A DNA stretch of 64,000 nucleotides, from contig NC_045146.1 of assembly GCF_008831285.2 (NCBI RefSeq), forward strand, positions 10,056,972 to 10,120,971, in the 5' to 3' direction. Position 1 is the stretch's first letter; every line of letters starts with the position of its first letter. This document shows positions 31,814 through 43,798 of the stretch, in pieces. Under the pieces are notes generated by a model, which had not been told where the DNA came from, did not search any database, and saw nothing but the letters and a program-made list of their open reading frames with translations. The translations under genes and the position numbers were made by a program. Origin of the DNA: Nymphaea colorata (Eukaryota > Streptophyta > Magnoliopsida > Nymphaeales > Nymphaeaceae).

Positions 31814-34617
31814 GTAATCACCCCAATTTTTTTTTAAAAAAAAGAATGCTCTCTTTTATTAAAAACACAAAACCCAATTTTTGGATCTGAATTGGTCCAA
31901 AGCCATAATCCAAATCCAAATTAGCCAAAAACCCAAGTCCAAATCCAAATCAAGCATTTGAGACCTATTTGCCCTTCCTTTTAACAAAAAAACCTCCTTT
32001 TAGAGGGTGATTTTGGTCTTTTGGTGGACAAGACCCATTTGCCCCTCATTTTTTTACAAAGAACCTCCTTTTAGAGGGTGATTTTGGTCTTTTTGGTAAA
32101 CAAGACCCATTTGCCCCTCCTTTTTGACAATGAACCTTCTTTTAGGGGGCTTCTTTGGTCTTTTTGATAAACAAAACCCATTTGCCCCTCTTTTTTGACA
32201 AAGAACCTCCTTTTAGAGGGTGATTTTGGTTTTTTTGTAAACAAGACCCATTTGTCATTCTTTTTTTCAAAAAAACCTCCTTTTAGGGGTGATTTTAGTC
32301 TTTTACAAAAAAAAATTTAAATTTTGGGTTTTGGCTCCAAAATCCTCTATAAATACCTCCCACTTCCCCCCTCATTGGTAAGATTGGCCCTTGGGAGAAA
32401 CTCTAGTGTATTCTCACTTGAAGACTTAGAGTTTCTCTTGCGCTCTCTTTCTCTCTCCCTCTTCCTCTCTCCATTTTCCTCTCCAACTTGGAGTAAGCTA
32501 CAACCCTCTTGGAGGCATCACCTTGGAGCTTCACTAAAAGGGAATCTTCAAGTGAAGGTGTTCATTTTTCTTAGGTCATTTCTCATTAGAGGTATGTAAT
32601 CATCATCTCTCTCGTTTCTTTCTTTCTTTCTTTTTTTTCTCTTCTCATCTTCCTCTCCCCATGGCCAAAGGAGATAGCACTCAATCTCTTTTTAGAGACA
32701 AGGGGCTATGCTCAAGTGCACCGGGAGTGTGGAAAGATGAGATGATCTTTTATTTCATGGTTGAATCATGTTTTCGCTTTAATTAAATATAACATTGTTT
32801 TTCTTCATACATTTTCACCTCATCTTCATCTCCCCATAGCTAAAGGAGGTAGCACTCAATCTCATCTTAGAGACAAGAGGTTATGCTCACGTGCACCGGG
32901 AGCATAGAAAGATGAGATGATCTTTCATTTTAATCATGTTCTTTTTTTTCATGAATACATTCTTGTTGTTTTTTTTTCTTCCTCTTATTTTCCTCTCTTC
33001 CTTATTTCCCCATGGCCAAAAGAGATAGCTCTCAATCTCTATTTTAGAGTCAAGAGACTATACTCAAGTGCACCGGGAATATGAGAAGATGAGGTGGTAT
33101 ATCATTTCATAGTTACATCATGTCCTCCCTCCTAATTGAACATTGCTTTTTCCATCGTCCTCTTTCTCTCTTTCCTTCCTTGAATGTTGTCTATATATTA
33201 TCCATGCATAGTTGTTTGGTTTTCTACTTATATGTAAATATATGGTAAAAATAAGAGTGTGGTTGGGGGACTCTTATTTTCATATTAATTTTTGAGGTTA
33301 GGACTTGTCCGACCAGGGATAAACCCTTACGAAAATGTACATGTTAATATGCATTTGCACGTCATTTTGCACTAGTTTCCTTCTTAATCACCCCATTAGG
33401 AACCCTAACGAGTGTCTTGTTATGTTGCTTATTTTCTTCTATACCCAACGGTGGAAGAAATATATCTCTTACAACAAACTAAATAATGACATTCTATGCT
33501 TATATAAATCATATTTTCGAAAACAATTTCAAAAGGAACCTTCTAACATGGCCTTAGGGACTTAACTTAGACTCTTGCATGAGTTCAACCTCCCCTCTGG
33601 CCCACATTAAACTTGAAGTTGGTAATTTTAAGTTATTCCTTGATTTTTAATCTTGTGAAGGTATGGATGTATACACATGTTATATACATCTATGCCAACA
33701 TGATGATCCTCCCATCTTTCTCTCTCTATGCTTTCACTTTCCATTTTTTAAATTCCCATATGTGCACAAATATGTATGTACATGTGCTCTATTTCCTCTC
33801 TTTTAAATATTTATTCTTTTTTTCAAGACAAATATCTTCTCTTATAAATTTTCTCATACCCATATATACGTATGATATTTTTTTTTCCTCTAAAATCTCT
33901 CTTTCTCTTCAAATCAATACATTTTTTTCTCTTAAGCTTTCATACATGTGTGTATGTGATGGTATATATACATGTATGCATGTCTCTCTCTTTTTCTTTT
34001 CATAAGAGTGTTTTATTTTTTGTATTTTTTTTAACATTCTCTTCTCATGATATTTTTGTTTACCAACTTCATTAAGACCACAAACCAAGTAATGATCCAA
34101 CATTGAAATCATGCTTGGTGGTCTACAATCTCAATCCCTTTTCAAAAAATTTTCCTTCTTATATACAACAACAAAAATCTTAGATGTATGTTGTGGTAGG
34201 AATGACTTTATATAAATGTTCTGGTAGGAATGTTTTACATTCTTCCAATCATATAGGATAAATGCATCCATGCATTATCACCCACTTTATTTCACTTATG
34301 ATCACAAACATCTCTCCAAAAGAATTTAAGCAAGATGGGATGGAGCTCTAACTATGTGGTAATCGAATTAAAGCAAAATCTCAAACCTACTTAAAGTCTT
34401 AAGAGAACACTAAAGTGATTTCAAAATGATCTCACAAGTTTTTCAAATGATATTTACTAATTCCACTTTTTCCTCAAAACATTTCACATTATCAAGCAAC
34501 TCTTCAAGAGTCTTTTCAAAAGTTTGAAACTTCAAACTTTCAATATTTTCTACACCTTATATAGTATCAAAAGGATGTTTAAGTTAAAATGAAATGCATC
34601 AATGATGAACATAGCCC
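31814..34617 (+). repeat. Gypsy 3' LTR-type terminal repeat (2.80 kb)
   Basis: Pair of 23077-25848. It differs by scattered substitutions and small indels, including a roughly 28-bp insertion near 34205-34235 (a partial duplication of GGTAGGAATG). It is preceded by a purine tract. The match ends at CATAGCCC (34617), the same base as in the 5' copy. Confidence 0.88.
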
Positions 34618-35190
34618 TTGAATTGATTATCCCCAGTAAAGGCGCCGGGAACGGTCAATTCTCGTACTGATGGGTGAGTCCCTTTTCTTTCCTATTTCAA
34701 AACAAAACTCATTTTTTTGAAGCACTCCAAAACCAATAAAATTTTTGGATGCAAACACAATACAATCTTGAATAATATGCTTGAGCAGTATATAATCTTT
34801 AGTGTCATGGCCCAAAACACGGTGAAATTCGCAATATCTATCTTTCTTTTTTCCCTTCATCTCTGGGTTATTTGATACACATAGCATGTGGTAGAGTCCT
34901 TCAGCTAGGAGATACTCTAGAATCTCCTCCTTTTTCTTGCTCCAATGGAGTCAACATTTTGTCTCCCGTCCAAGTAGGATTTTTTTCACTGATTGTTGTC
35001 TCCCTTGCCCTTGTAGTTCTACTGCTGATTTGGCAGGCATGGTTGCATATTGAGCAGGGCATGGAGCTAGGACTTTTTATGTTTCAATATATAGTGACAA
35101 TGTTGTGTCACTCACTGTTGTAGTTTTACTATTGTTTTTCATCTGATCCAATGCATCCCCTATAGTCTTTTTGTGTATATATCCATTTTT
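34618..35190 (-). pseudogene. Gypsy gag remnant, right part of the outer element
   Basis: The minus strand reads KSAVELQGQGRQQSVKKIL-like text, KKKEEILEYLLAEGLYHML and the zinc-knuckle-like YCEFHRVLGHDTKDYILLKH (the final Cys is Tyr). This is the gag segment missing from 18640-23076, in the same orientation and order, which supports nesting. Next to the junction, the minus strand has GGCGCCTTTACTGGGGATAA, resembling a Tat-type primer-binding region in an unexpected place. Confidence 0.72.
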
Positions 35191-36040
35191 TGCAATTAAA
35201 GTGTGGGGGCCTAGCCCCCAATGATCCTTCATTCAAGCACAAAAAATGGGCCATCAATGCGCTGGTGCTGGTCCAGTAATATTAGAAGAAAAAAATGGTT
35301 TAGGGAGTTATCATGGCACACCAAACGAGAAGAAAACCATATAGCCCATTTTGTTTTCATTTAGGACATGAATAAAGGATTCTACATGGACTGCATACAA
35401 ACACATTTACACACAACAAAGAGAGAGAGGGAGAGAGAGAGAGAGAGAGAGGGAGGGAGAGAGAGAGACTATTTATCTAACAAATATGCCGTAAATTCAA
35501 TTCGATGGTTGACCATCCCACTAACTGCATGCCATAACTACAATCACCAAATTGCATAGTGGAACCCAATCCTTCAATGAAAGTTTCTTCATTGGATGAG
35601 TTTATCCTAAGCCTCTTTGTAGACCCACATTGACCCTTTGTTTGCTTGACCAAAATACTTAAAAGCCAATTATGAAGAAGTTGGAGAGAACAAGGAGAGA
35701 AACAGGAGAACAAAGTGAAAACATGGAGAGAAATAGGAGAACAAAGTGAAAACATGGAAATACTTTCCAATAACAAGAACATAGTGAATAATTTTCTAGC
35801 AATAACATGATGAAAATTTGCCTAATCTTGCCTCTATATTTGCTCCTCTCTTTAGGGTTTTGTTATTGTAAATTGATTACCTTCATTGATTTTGCAGGTT
35901 GGGTGTAAGGGCAGACACAAGGAAATTCACTTGAGCTCCAAAATAACCATGCACAAAAGAAAGAAAATGGCAATTAAACTAGTGATCAAGTCAATAGAGA
36001 TACATTAAGCGGTCAACAGCTGAACATATAGGACATTTAA
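35191..36040. repeat. Spacer with (GA)n and 30-bp tandem repeat
   Basis: Holds a GA-rich microsatellite at 35421-35470 and a tandem repeat of AGGAGAACAAAGTGAAAACATGG near 35705-35757. No coding features. Confidence 0.6.
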
Positions 36041-36400
36041 CTTCTATTATTCTTCACTGGTACAATTGCTTCTGCTTAGATTTGCTCCTTTGGCTATGGG
36101 AGTCCCAATCGATTTGCAACCTTGCATTCAAAACTTCTTTAAGATATAATTGATATATCAATTTTTGCTCAAACTCAAAATCCTCAAGTTTTTATCTCGA
36201 GTTATCTTTATACCTAGGATATAGGATGCTTCACTCATGTCTTTCATTTCAAAGTTTTTGTTCATCAAGTCTTTGTTTTGAATATCATTTTGTGATCATT
36301 TGTAGTCAGTAAGATGTCATCGACATATAGTGACAGGATGCCAAAAAAAACTCATGCTTTTCCATACGTATACATAGTAGTCTAGCATATTTGCTACAAA
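36040..36400 (-). pseudogene. Copia reverse transcriptase remnant
   Basis: The minus strand reads LYVDDILLTTNDHK at about 36330-36290, the catalytic YVDD box, followed in other frames by EASYILGIKI- and GTPIAKG-like segments. The N-terminal palm and all of RNase H are absent or beyond recognition. Confidence 0.75.
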
Positions 36401-37063
36401 TCCAATTTAGTTATTACTTTATGAATGACAAAATACCACTATGTAGGAGACTTCTTCAATCCGTACAAGGATTTTTTCAACTTGTACAATTTATCTCTAT
36501 TTTCTTTCATGACATATCATTCTGGTTGTGTCATACAGATAGTTTCTTTTAACACGCTATTTAGAAATGTAGTTTTTACATCCATCTACCAAATATCCAA
36601 GTCATAGAAAGCTGCGATAGCCAAAATTATTTTGATCGAGGCAAATTTTGCAACTGGTGAATATGTTTCATCATTCATTCATTTTGGGAAAAACCTTTCA
36701 CCATCAGCCTTGCTTTGAATTTCTCAATTAATCCATCAACCTTATACTTTTTCTTTAGCACCCATTTACACCCAATGAGTTTTCTTACTTTAGGAAAATC
36801 TATTATTTCCCAAACTATATTTTTTTCTATGGGTTCAATTTCTCAATCCATAGCATTAACTAATCTGATGATTCATGCGAATTTATTGTTTCATCATATG
36901 ACAGATTATATGACACTTCATCAATACCTGCTAACTAGTATTGCTCCTCTACCAAGTACACATAATAATCATTCAAATATGAAGGAAGAGCTCTAGGTCA
37001 TTTATGACCTAACAAAGTTTAAGAAAATTAGACACTCAATTCATCTGAGTAAATCAAATGATC

Positions 37064-37760
37064 CTATAGATTGGTTTGATCTTTCCCTAGGTCATTGTTC
37101 TTATTATTGAGTTCCTCTAGGAACTCTATAACCCTACTTTTGATAAGTCTCATAGTTGAATGATATAATCTGTAGTCTTTGGATCCTTTCAGATATTCAA
37201 TAAACAAACATCTTACAGATATATTATCCAGTTTATCTATTTTTGGATCTAGGATTTTCACATGGGCTACAAATCCCTATCTCATGAGATGACTTAGATC
37301 TAGTTTCACATCAGTCCATTTCTCATAAGCAGTAGTCGAGATTGCTTTGCAAGACACTCTATTTATAGCATACAAAATTGTTAATACAGTTTCACCTTAG
37401 AATACTTTGGGTAAGAGTGCACCTGCCAACATGGATCTTACCATGTCCAAGAGGGTTTTGTTACACCTCTTAGTTACACCATTTTGTTATTGTATCCTAG
37501 ACATTGTTCTTTGCCTATTAATTTGATGTTACTCACCACTTTGATCAGACCTTACATCCTTGATGTATTTGTCAAGTTGTCTCTCAACTTCATTTTTGTA
37601 TTTCTTGAATTTCTCAAGGGCTTCATATTTATGTTTGATCAAGTAAAGATAACCAAATCTTGAGAAATCATCAATGAATGTTATGAAATATGACATGTCA
37701 CTATGTATTTGGACCTTGAAAGGTCCACAAATATCTATATGGATAATTTCCAACATATCA
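37064..37760 (-). pseudogene. Copia integrase remnant
   Basis: The minus-strand frames 37756-37529 (IHIDICGPFKVQ, FITFIDDFSRFGYLYLI, KDVRSDQSGE) and 37261-37064 (KLDNISVRCLFIEYLKGSKD-YRLY) are the catalytic core and the C-terminal GKG-type region of copia integrase. Asp residues of the first and second catalytic positions are visible. The segment between them is frameshifted. Confidence 0.82.
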
Positions 37761-38560
37761 GTGCTCGAATTACTTTAGAATGAAAGGGTTTTCACACCAT
37801 CTTTTCATGTAAACATGACTCACATTTCGCAAAATCATTTATATTAATATCAGATATTATACCTAGTTGTCCTAGAGTCTTCATCTTGTTAATAATTAAA
37901 TGGCTTAATCTTTCATGTTATAAGTTCACATTCACATTCAATGCATAATCAATATAAGCAGAAGCTGAAACTTTATTTATTTGATTGAGCTTAAACATGG
38001 CATGTTCTTTTACATATTTCTTTTCAAACATAATCTTGTCATGTTTTTTTACTATGACTTCCCTGAGATAAAATGAACTTCAAAATCTTTCACAATCAGA
38101 GTATGGACAGACACTAGATTCCTCCTCATAGAAGGAACATAAAGAACCTTGTTCAGAATGACATCATAATATGAATTATTTCTCATATATACCTTTTGTA
38201 CTCCCGAACCCAGGTCTTCCATACGGACCACACCCTTCCTTTGTTTCTGCTATGTGATGAATAGCCCTAAAATCTACCCACCAATCAGTCAGTTTTTCAT
38301 TTGCAAACAAACACTTTGACACAACACATATGACTTCTCTAATGTAGTCCTCTTGATTTTACCTCTCGTTGCTATTGTTCTCACCATTTTTGTTCTTCTT
38401 GTTCGAGAACTTCGCCCTGCAGCTCTTTTTTATGTGTCCTAGCATCCCACACCTATAGCATTTCATTGCAGTTCCTTGAGGACTTAGAGAACTTGTAAAT
38501 TTACCCTTAAACTTGCCATCATTTTTCTTTTTAAATGTTTGGGTGTGACTAGTACATGAC
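37761..38560 (-). pseudogene. Copia zinc knuckle, protease and pre-integrase remnant
   Basis: On the minus strand near 38475-38420 is KCYRCGMLGHIKKSCR, a perfect CCHC knuckle. Near 38280 is WWVDFRAIHHI, a protease active site whose Ser-Gly is mutated. HERLSHLIINKMKTLG near 37920 is the pre-integrase motif. Reading frames change between them. Confidence 0.75.
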
Positions 38561-38699
38561 TACTTGCGGGTTTATCCTAGGCTACCATAAGTTCTTTATT
38601 CTTTCTGTTAGCTAGGTGTTCTTGCTAAATAGCTAGTTGGATGGGAAGCTTTTCTAGAATAAACATGTCAAAGTAAAGACTTAGGGCAGTGGCAGCCAT

Positions 38700-39010
38700 G
38701 TCCAAAGAAGGAGGCAGGCTATTCAAGATTAAGATTGTAGAGATCAGCATGTTGTTTGAAATGATGTTTCCTACTATGGCTAGTCATTATTCATGACCAA
38801 CATCTTGTTGACATGATCAACCACTTTTTCTGACTCCTTCATTGAATTATATTGGTTTAAGAGTAACTGAATATGCATCATAATAGTGGTGTTATACTTC
38901 AAGGAAATAGCATCAAACACCTCATTAATTGTTGAATAGTGCTCAATTGCCCTGATCAGGCCATCTTCTATGAAGACAAACATAATAGTTTTAGCCATCA
39001 AATAATTAGT
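38700..39010 (-). pseudogene. Copia gag (UBN2) remnant
   Basis: The minus-strand frame 39001-38780 contains MMAKTIMFVFIEDGLIRAIE, then EVFDAISLKYNTT and QLLLNQYNSMKESEKVVDHV, typical of the UBN2 gag core. The upstream N-terminus is out of frame. Confidence 0.7.
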
Positions 39011-40879
39011 CTCAAAGCATAATAGGCCTTTCTTTCCTCATCTACTTTTCAGTCTTGACAAGTTTTGAGGGCTCCCGCTCTAAAAGTCATTTCTAAATTT
39101 TGAATTTTTAATAACAAGTAAAAAAATCACAAAGAAGAAGACAAGCCACCATTAAGAGTATACATAACATATTTAAAACATGCATATTAAGCCAGGAATA
39201 CTCTAACAATATATAAAATAACTTAGAAGTAAGAAGCCTCAATTCAAAATTTTACAAGGAGGTTTTCTTCCTTTATTTTCAAAATAATTTTTGAGTCCCA
39301 ATTTTTGAAATTTTGATAATAAATTCTGATTACAAAATAAATTTAACTTTCGCAAGCCTCTTTTTGAAAACTTTTAGCAAAAACACTGTGGCACTAAATT
39401 TCATTAAATCCAGTAGCATTTTGAAAATGTGACAAAAAAGGTGGACTAAATTTGTAATTTTTTATCCGAGACTATAAATGTGGCTTCAGCCTGAGTTTTC
39501 TCATTTTTCGCATGTTCTTCTCTCTCCACTTTGAAAAGCCTCTACTAGGGTTTCGTCACTGATATCTGTAGAGTCACTTCTGGTGGCCGGCAACCTGCTA
39601 ACTGGTGTGCTCCGACCGCCAAGAAGGCCTGAGGGTGCTTGTTGAAGAGTGCAGAAACCGAGGGCTGTCATGGGTTTGTTGGATGCCACGTCTATCACTG
39701 CTTGCATAAACCTTTTATAAATTGAAACACCATGAGAGAGGACAGTTTTGGCTCCTCACAAGTCTGCCAAGAATAGGAAACAGTGGTGTGGTCACCTGCA
39801 TACTCATCTTCCGAAAAAAGAACAATGGGCACCAAATGAATCCTTGAAAAAGGGCATTGGCGACCACTCAGGTCTGTCGAACTTCAAAAAAATATCGTCC
39901 AATGTATGCCTTCCCTTTATTTCTTTGAGTAAGCTATGCTATTTGTTTCAGAAACACCAAATTTCTCTTTATTTGTTATTGACGTTTGTAGACCAATAAA
40001 AAAAAATAATGACATTCTATTGAGCAGAAGGTTTCTATTCAAAACTGAGTGCCACAATTTTTAACTAGAACAACTCGAGCATGTATAGGACTGACAACAC
40101 TTAAATTATATATTTGGTTATTGTTTATGACCTTATGTGCTTCAGATTTGATCAAGTCTTCAAGTACTCTATGTTCTTTTCTATACTTTTATAGTGCAGC
40201 AAAAAAAAGGATATGACACCATGTGTCTAGTGAAAGTTCATAAAAAGTCATGTATTTGACCGAACTAGCATATTCTCTTTCTGTTTATTTCATTTTCTAG
40301 CATGCTAGTAAGTTTCAGAGTCTGAAATTTACATACTTGTTTCAAATGATATTGATCAACCTAGCTATGATACCAATGATGGACTTAGTGCAGTGGAAGT
40401 TTCCTCCAATCTTCTATGATTCCTTAGCAAGCGCACCAACAGAGTCTCAAGATTAAGTGCACAAACGGTGGAAGCTCCAAAGGCAGCTGTGGCTGCAGCA
40501 AAAGAAGACAAGAACAAGCTCAGGAAGGGAGAAAGAAAGTAAAATAAGAAAAATAGGAATATAAGCAAAGAAAGTTGTCGGGTTTGCTTCTATGAGGCTC
40601 AAGCAAATGTAGTCCAAAGATTAAACCCTAATTGAAGTATTGTTGGGCTTATATAACTAGCCTCATAGGTTTTTCTCGTTTGTCCAACATGCAGTTAGGG
40701 CCAGTGAGAGATTTTAGGAAAAGGATAATGTAAAATCAAAGTTTGTTTTGAATGAAAATTTTCAGTTTGAAAACTAGTTATCAAAGTCTATCTCATAACT
40801 GCGAGTGGGCCCCCTCATAGTTACAAGATAGGGCTCATGGCCACTATCCAACATCTACAATTCATTCAGGCCACTTAAT

Positions 40880-41690
40880 GTAGGCAAACTCATTCTTGGC
40901 GGCAAGGAGTGAGGATGATATTGTTGATTTTTGTTTTGGTCTCTTCCACGATGGATGCAACTTTGGCATATCAATCTCTTGATACATCGGATGCAAACCC
41001 ATCATTTCGGATGTCAGCCAGTGATGTAGTGAATCGAAGATATAGGCAACACTCAACTGCCTCTGGATCTGCATCTCCTTTTTCAAGTGGAAGTCCAACT
41101 TGAGGGCATGGTCAGACAGAAAAGGAAGAATGGTGGAACATCTGACAAGGATTATGGTCATAATCACTCAAGCAAACTGAGCAGTTCTTACAGGTCTTCG
41201 AGAAGAAATTCATATTAGAGTTCACAGGTTGACCACTGGTATGACGTATATGGAAGTTCTCATGGGAGAATAGATGAAGATAGGGACTATGACAGGTCAT
41301 CTTCTTAGTATGGAAAGGATTCAAAAGGTAGTAGTTGTGGTGATTATAAAAGATATGATGGTGATCTTGGACGGCCTAAGGATGATAGACATTAGGCAGG
41401 CATATTTTCTTGAGATAAAAATGGTGATGGTGGAGGGCTGGCAAGTAGAAATAGCGACTCAAAGCACCAAAGGGATTGTGGATTACTCCAGAAGCAAGTG
41501 GAGGAAAATGTTTGGATAGGGATAGATCAAGGGATAGGGATAGACATAGAGATAAGAATGGAAGAGAGGAGGATAAAACTGATAATAGAAGTAGCTCAAT
41601 ATATGACAAGAATGACCATTCTTCAAGCCATGAGATACATAGAGAGCATAATGAACGTGACCCAAACATGGGTGCCAAACTTCTTTATTC
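40880..41690 (+). pseudogene. Arg/Ser/Asp-rich (splicing-factor-like) pseudogene
   Basis: Plus-strand frames joined across several stops give MDATLAYQSLDTSD...MSASDVVNRRYRQHS, then KLSSSYRSSRRNSY, EDRDYDRSSS, DGDLGRPKDDRH, DRDRSRDRDRHRDKNGREED and DKNDHSSSHEIHREHNERD. The RS/RD-rich composition is what nuclear pre-mRNA-processing proteins have. The parent gene is not identified. TAG stops at several places and frame changes show it is dead. No introns are obvious, so a processed copy is possible. It runs into the truncated copia near 41690. Confidence 0.55.
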
Positions 41691-42290
41691 ACTGCTTGAA
41701 ATATTGTAGAAAAATGTACTTCATGGATCTGGTTGCTGCCTTCTCCCTTATTTTCGATTGCATAGAGATCTTCATGCCACTTCCCTGTAATTACCACTTT
41801 TTTTGGTCGTCTTTTCCTTCACAGCAAATTCATTAGTTGAAAATTCAAAAGCATAAGGAAGATCATACGTTAATTGGCTGATGGAGATAAGTTTTTTTTT
41901 ATCTTGGGAATGACTAAAACATTATCAAGAACTAGTTTTTGTTGCCCATTAGCTATAGTAGCCTGCCCTATATGAGTAATATCTCATTTTTCTCCATTTC
42001 CAACCATTATTTTATTTGTCCCATAATATTTTGATAGAGAAATGAGAATACCTATGTTAGACGTCACATGAGCCGATGCACCGGTGTAGGAAACCATTGT
42101 TGTTCTTGACTATGAGAAGCTTTATGGTGGCTAAAGCTTGTGGGAACTTCTGTGACTGAAACGCTTGATAGAACCTATGCCAGCAGTTGAGAACGGTGTG
42201 GTTTCTTCTACTGCAAATTTGGCCAATTATGCCTTTTTCCTGAGCTGATCGGCTTTGATTGCCATCTTTATTTTTGTTGTCTGAATTCTA
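41690..42290 (-). pseudogene. Copia protease / pre-integrase remnant
   Basis: In shifting minus-strand frames: QICSRRNHTVLNCWHRFYQ (a CxxC...H knuckle-like block), LHRCIGSCDV-type remains of the protease site, LISISQLTYDLPYAFEFS and WHEDLYAIENKGE, then VNKEVWHPCLGH. The order matches copia polyproteins between gag and integrase. Confidence 0.7.
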
Positions 42291-43067
42291 TAAACCACCT
42301 TGACTAGCTTGCACAAAACCACGTCCTTTAGAATTGAAGTTTTGATTTATACCTTGCCTGTTCCATTGATTTGGTCGATGGTGGCCGATAAATGCAACGT
42401 GGGTGCTAGGAGAATCTTCTTCTAACGTCCTCATGGTGTCATGGTTTTGAAGGAGAGCAACTACCTCAAGATATGAGGGTGCTGATGGTTTCAGCGTGGT
42501 TGTTAATAGAGTTGTTCGGAAAGATTCAGTCTTTTTCGAGGCCAGTGAGAAGCCAGAAAACTTTAGTTTCATCTGTAATAGGCTTTCCAAAGGCAACAAG
42601 CTCATCGGAAATTTTCTTGAAGCTGCAAATATATTCATCAATGGACGAGTTCCCTTTCTTATGCAATTGAAGTTTTTGCATAAGCAACATTTCTGCTCCA
42701 TATATTTGTTAGTGAAATGTTGAGTTAGGGTGGTCCATACCTCCATGGCGGTTTGTTGTCTAATGATAATGCCCAAGATTTCCTCTACAAGAGTCCCAGT
42801 GATCCATTCTTTAAGGAGACGATCTGACTTTCGCCAAGTGAGATAGTCAGGATTTAGTTCTCTGACTGTACTTCCATCAGAGGCAGTGAGGAACTGTGTG
42901 GGCGGCCGGTATTCTCCATCTAGAAAACCAGTCATATCTTGGCTCTCGATGAGCCCCATCATCTGCGTTTGCAATAGCAAAAAATTACTTTGATTGAGCT
43001 TGATCGACACAAAGTTGGCAACGTTTAGATTGTATGGGAAAGGGTATTTGCTTGGAGCTGATGCCAT
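42288..43067 (-). pseudogene. Copia gag with compensating frameshifts
   Basis: A 259-codon open frame from ATG 43067. The N-terminal domain (VSIKLNQSNFLLLQTQMMGL, FLDGEYRPP) and DYLTWRKSDRLLKEWITGTL are clear Retrotran_gag_3/UBN2 text. From about 42670 to 42490 the frame is shifted relative to the family (the neighbouring frame carries the expected sequence), then TFVAFIGHHRPNQW-like text and a Gly/Gln tail follow. The long open frame is thus partly fortuitous. Confidence 0.78.
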
Positions 43068-43117
43068 GCTTGAGGAAGAATGGCTCTATGATATATGGTT
43101 GTCCTGCTCTGATACCA

Positions 43118-43740
43118 TGAAGAAAAACAGAGATTAAGAGACTAATGCCTCGTTTAACGTGGTTCAGTGTAAACTCACACCTACGTCCACAAAGGGCAGC
43201 TATCGATCTTATTGTTGATAGGCCTGGATCTTTCTTCTATTTATAATAGAATTACAGGCATCATTGTTTCCTGAATTACAGGATGTATATCGATTTTTAC
43301 AGGAGGAAACAATATCTAATTTACAGTTGATATTTCCTTGTTTAGTTGTTGCGCCTCTCTGTTTGGCAGTTGTATCTTCGTCTCTTGTAGTAACTGTCTG
43401 GCCAGCCATTGTCTTGGCATTATTTTCTTCATATGGTTGGCCAGTATATATTTCCTTATTGATATTATTTCCATCATGAGTGTTACTGTTTCCATTGTCA
43501 TGACTGATTGGTGTTTCCTTCTTGAGAAGATTGCAATCGTTACTGTCATGACTGGCTGGTGTTTCCTTCTTGAGAGGATTACAATTGTTGCTGTCTTCAT
43601 TAGCATTTCTTTCATTGGCGTGGCTGACTGGTGTTTCCTTCTTGATTCCCCTGTTATTGCCTTTAGGATCACTAGAGGTTTTGATTCTTTTTCTCCTCCC
43701 TATGCTTCGGACGAACCCGTTAAGCATGAATCACGATGAA
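43118..43740 (-). repeat. Copia 5' LTR with 50-70-bp internal repeats
   Basis: Begins TGAAGAAAAACAG directly next to the PBS; the outer end is approximate. It contains three copies of CTGGTGTTTCCTTCTTGA (near 43506, 43557 and 43629). The 172-codon minus-strand frame across it, with repeated KKETPxSH, is this repeat translated. A partner LTR was not found. Confidence 0.6.
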
Positions 43741-43798
43741 TTTATCTAGATCATCAAACATAAGTCAACTCACCTGTCTGTGGAAAGTCTACGAGGAG

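Larger units (their letters stand above)
23077..34617 (+). mobile_element. Inner Ty3/gypsy (Tat-type) retrotransposon, 11.5 kb
   Basis: Direct terminal repeats at 23077-25848 and 31814-34617 enclose gag-PR-RT-RH-aRH-INT in that order, followed by a repeat-rich 3' region and a purine tract (AAAGAGAGG) before the 3' repeat. It sits inside the minus-strand gypsy. Many in-frame stops and a few frameshifts make it inactive. No recognisable primer-binding site follows the 5' repeat and no clear 5-bp target duplication was found (CAATA left, TTGAA right), so the outer boundaries are less certain than the repeats themselves. Confidence 0.88.
36040..40853 (-). mobile_element. Ty1/copia element, decayed, minus strand
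   Basis: Minus-strand order: possible 5' LTR (about 40377-40853, TGATGG...CCAACA), PBS-like TGGTATCATAGCTAG (40361-40375), leader, gag, PR, INT and RT. The 3' end (RNase H and 3' LTR) is missing near 36040. The 39010-40360 part has no recognised domain and could be leader or a later insertion (a TATA-like CTATAAATG lies near 39471 on the plus strand). Every domain has stops or shifts. Confidence 0.75.
41680..43740 (-). mobile_element. Truncated Ty1/copia element, minus strand
   Basis: Minus strand: 5' LTR (43118 to about 43740), PBS TGGTATCAGAGCAGGAC (43101-43117, exact initiator-Met type), gag, protease and a pre-integrase motif (NKEVWHPCLGH) at about 41690-41660, where similarity ends. Integrase, RT, RNase H and the 3' LTR are missing. 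Confidence 0.82.

Noticed and set aside
43209-43727. 172-codon minus-strand frame with KKETPxSH repeats
   Set aside because: It lies within the copia LTR and is a translated tandem repeat; no conserved domain.
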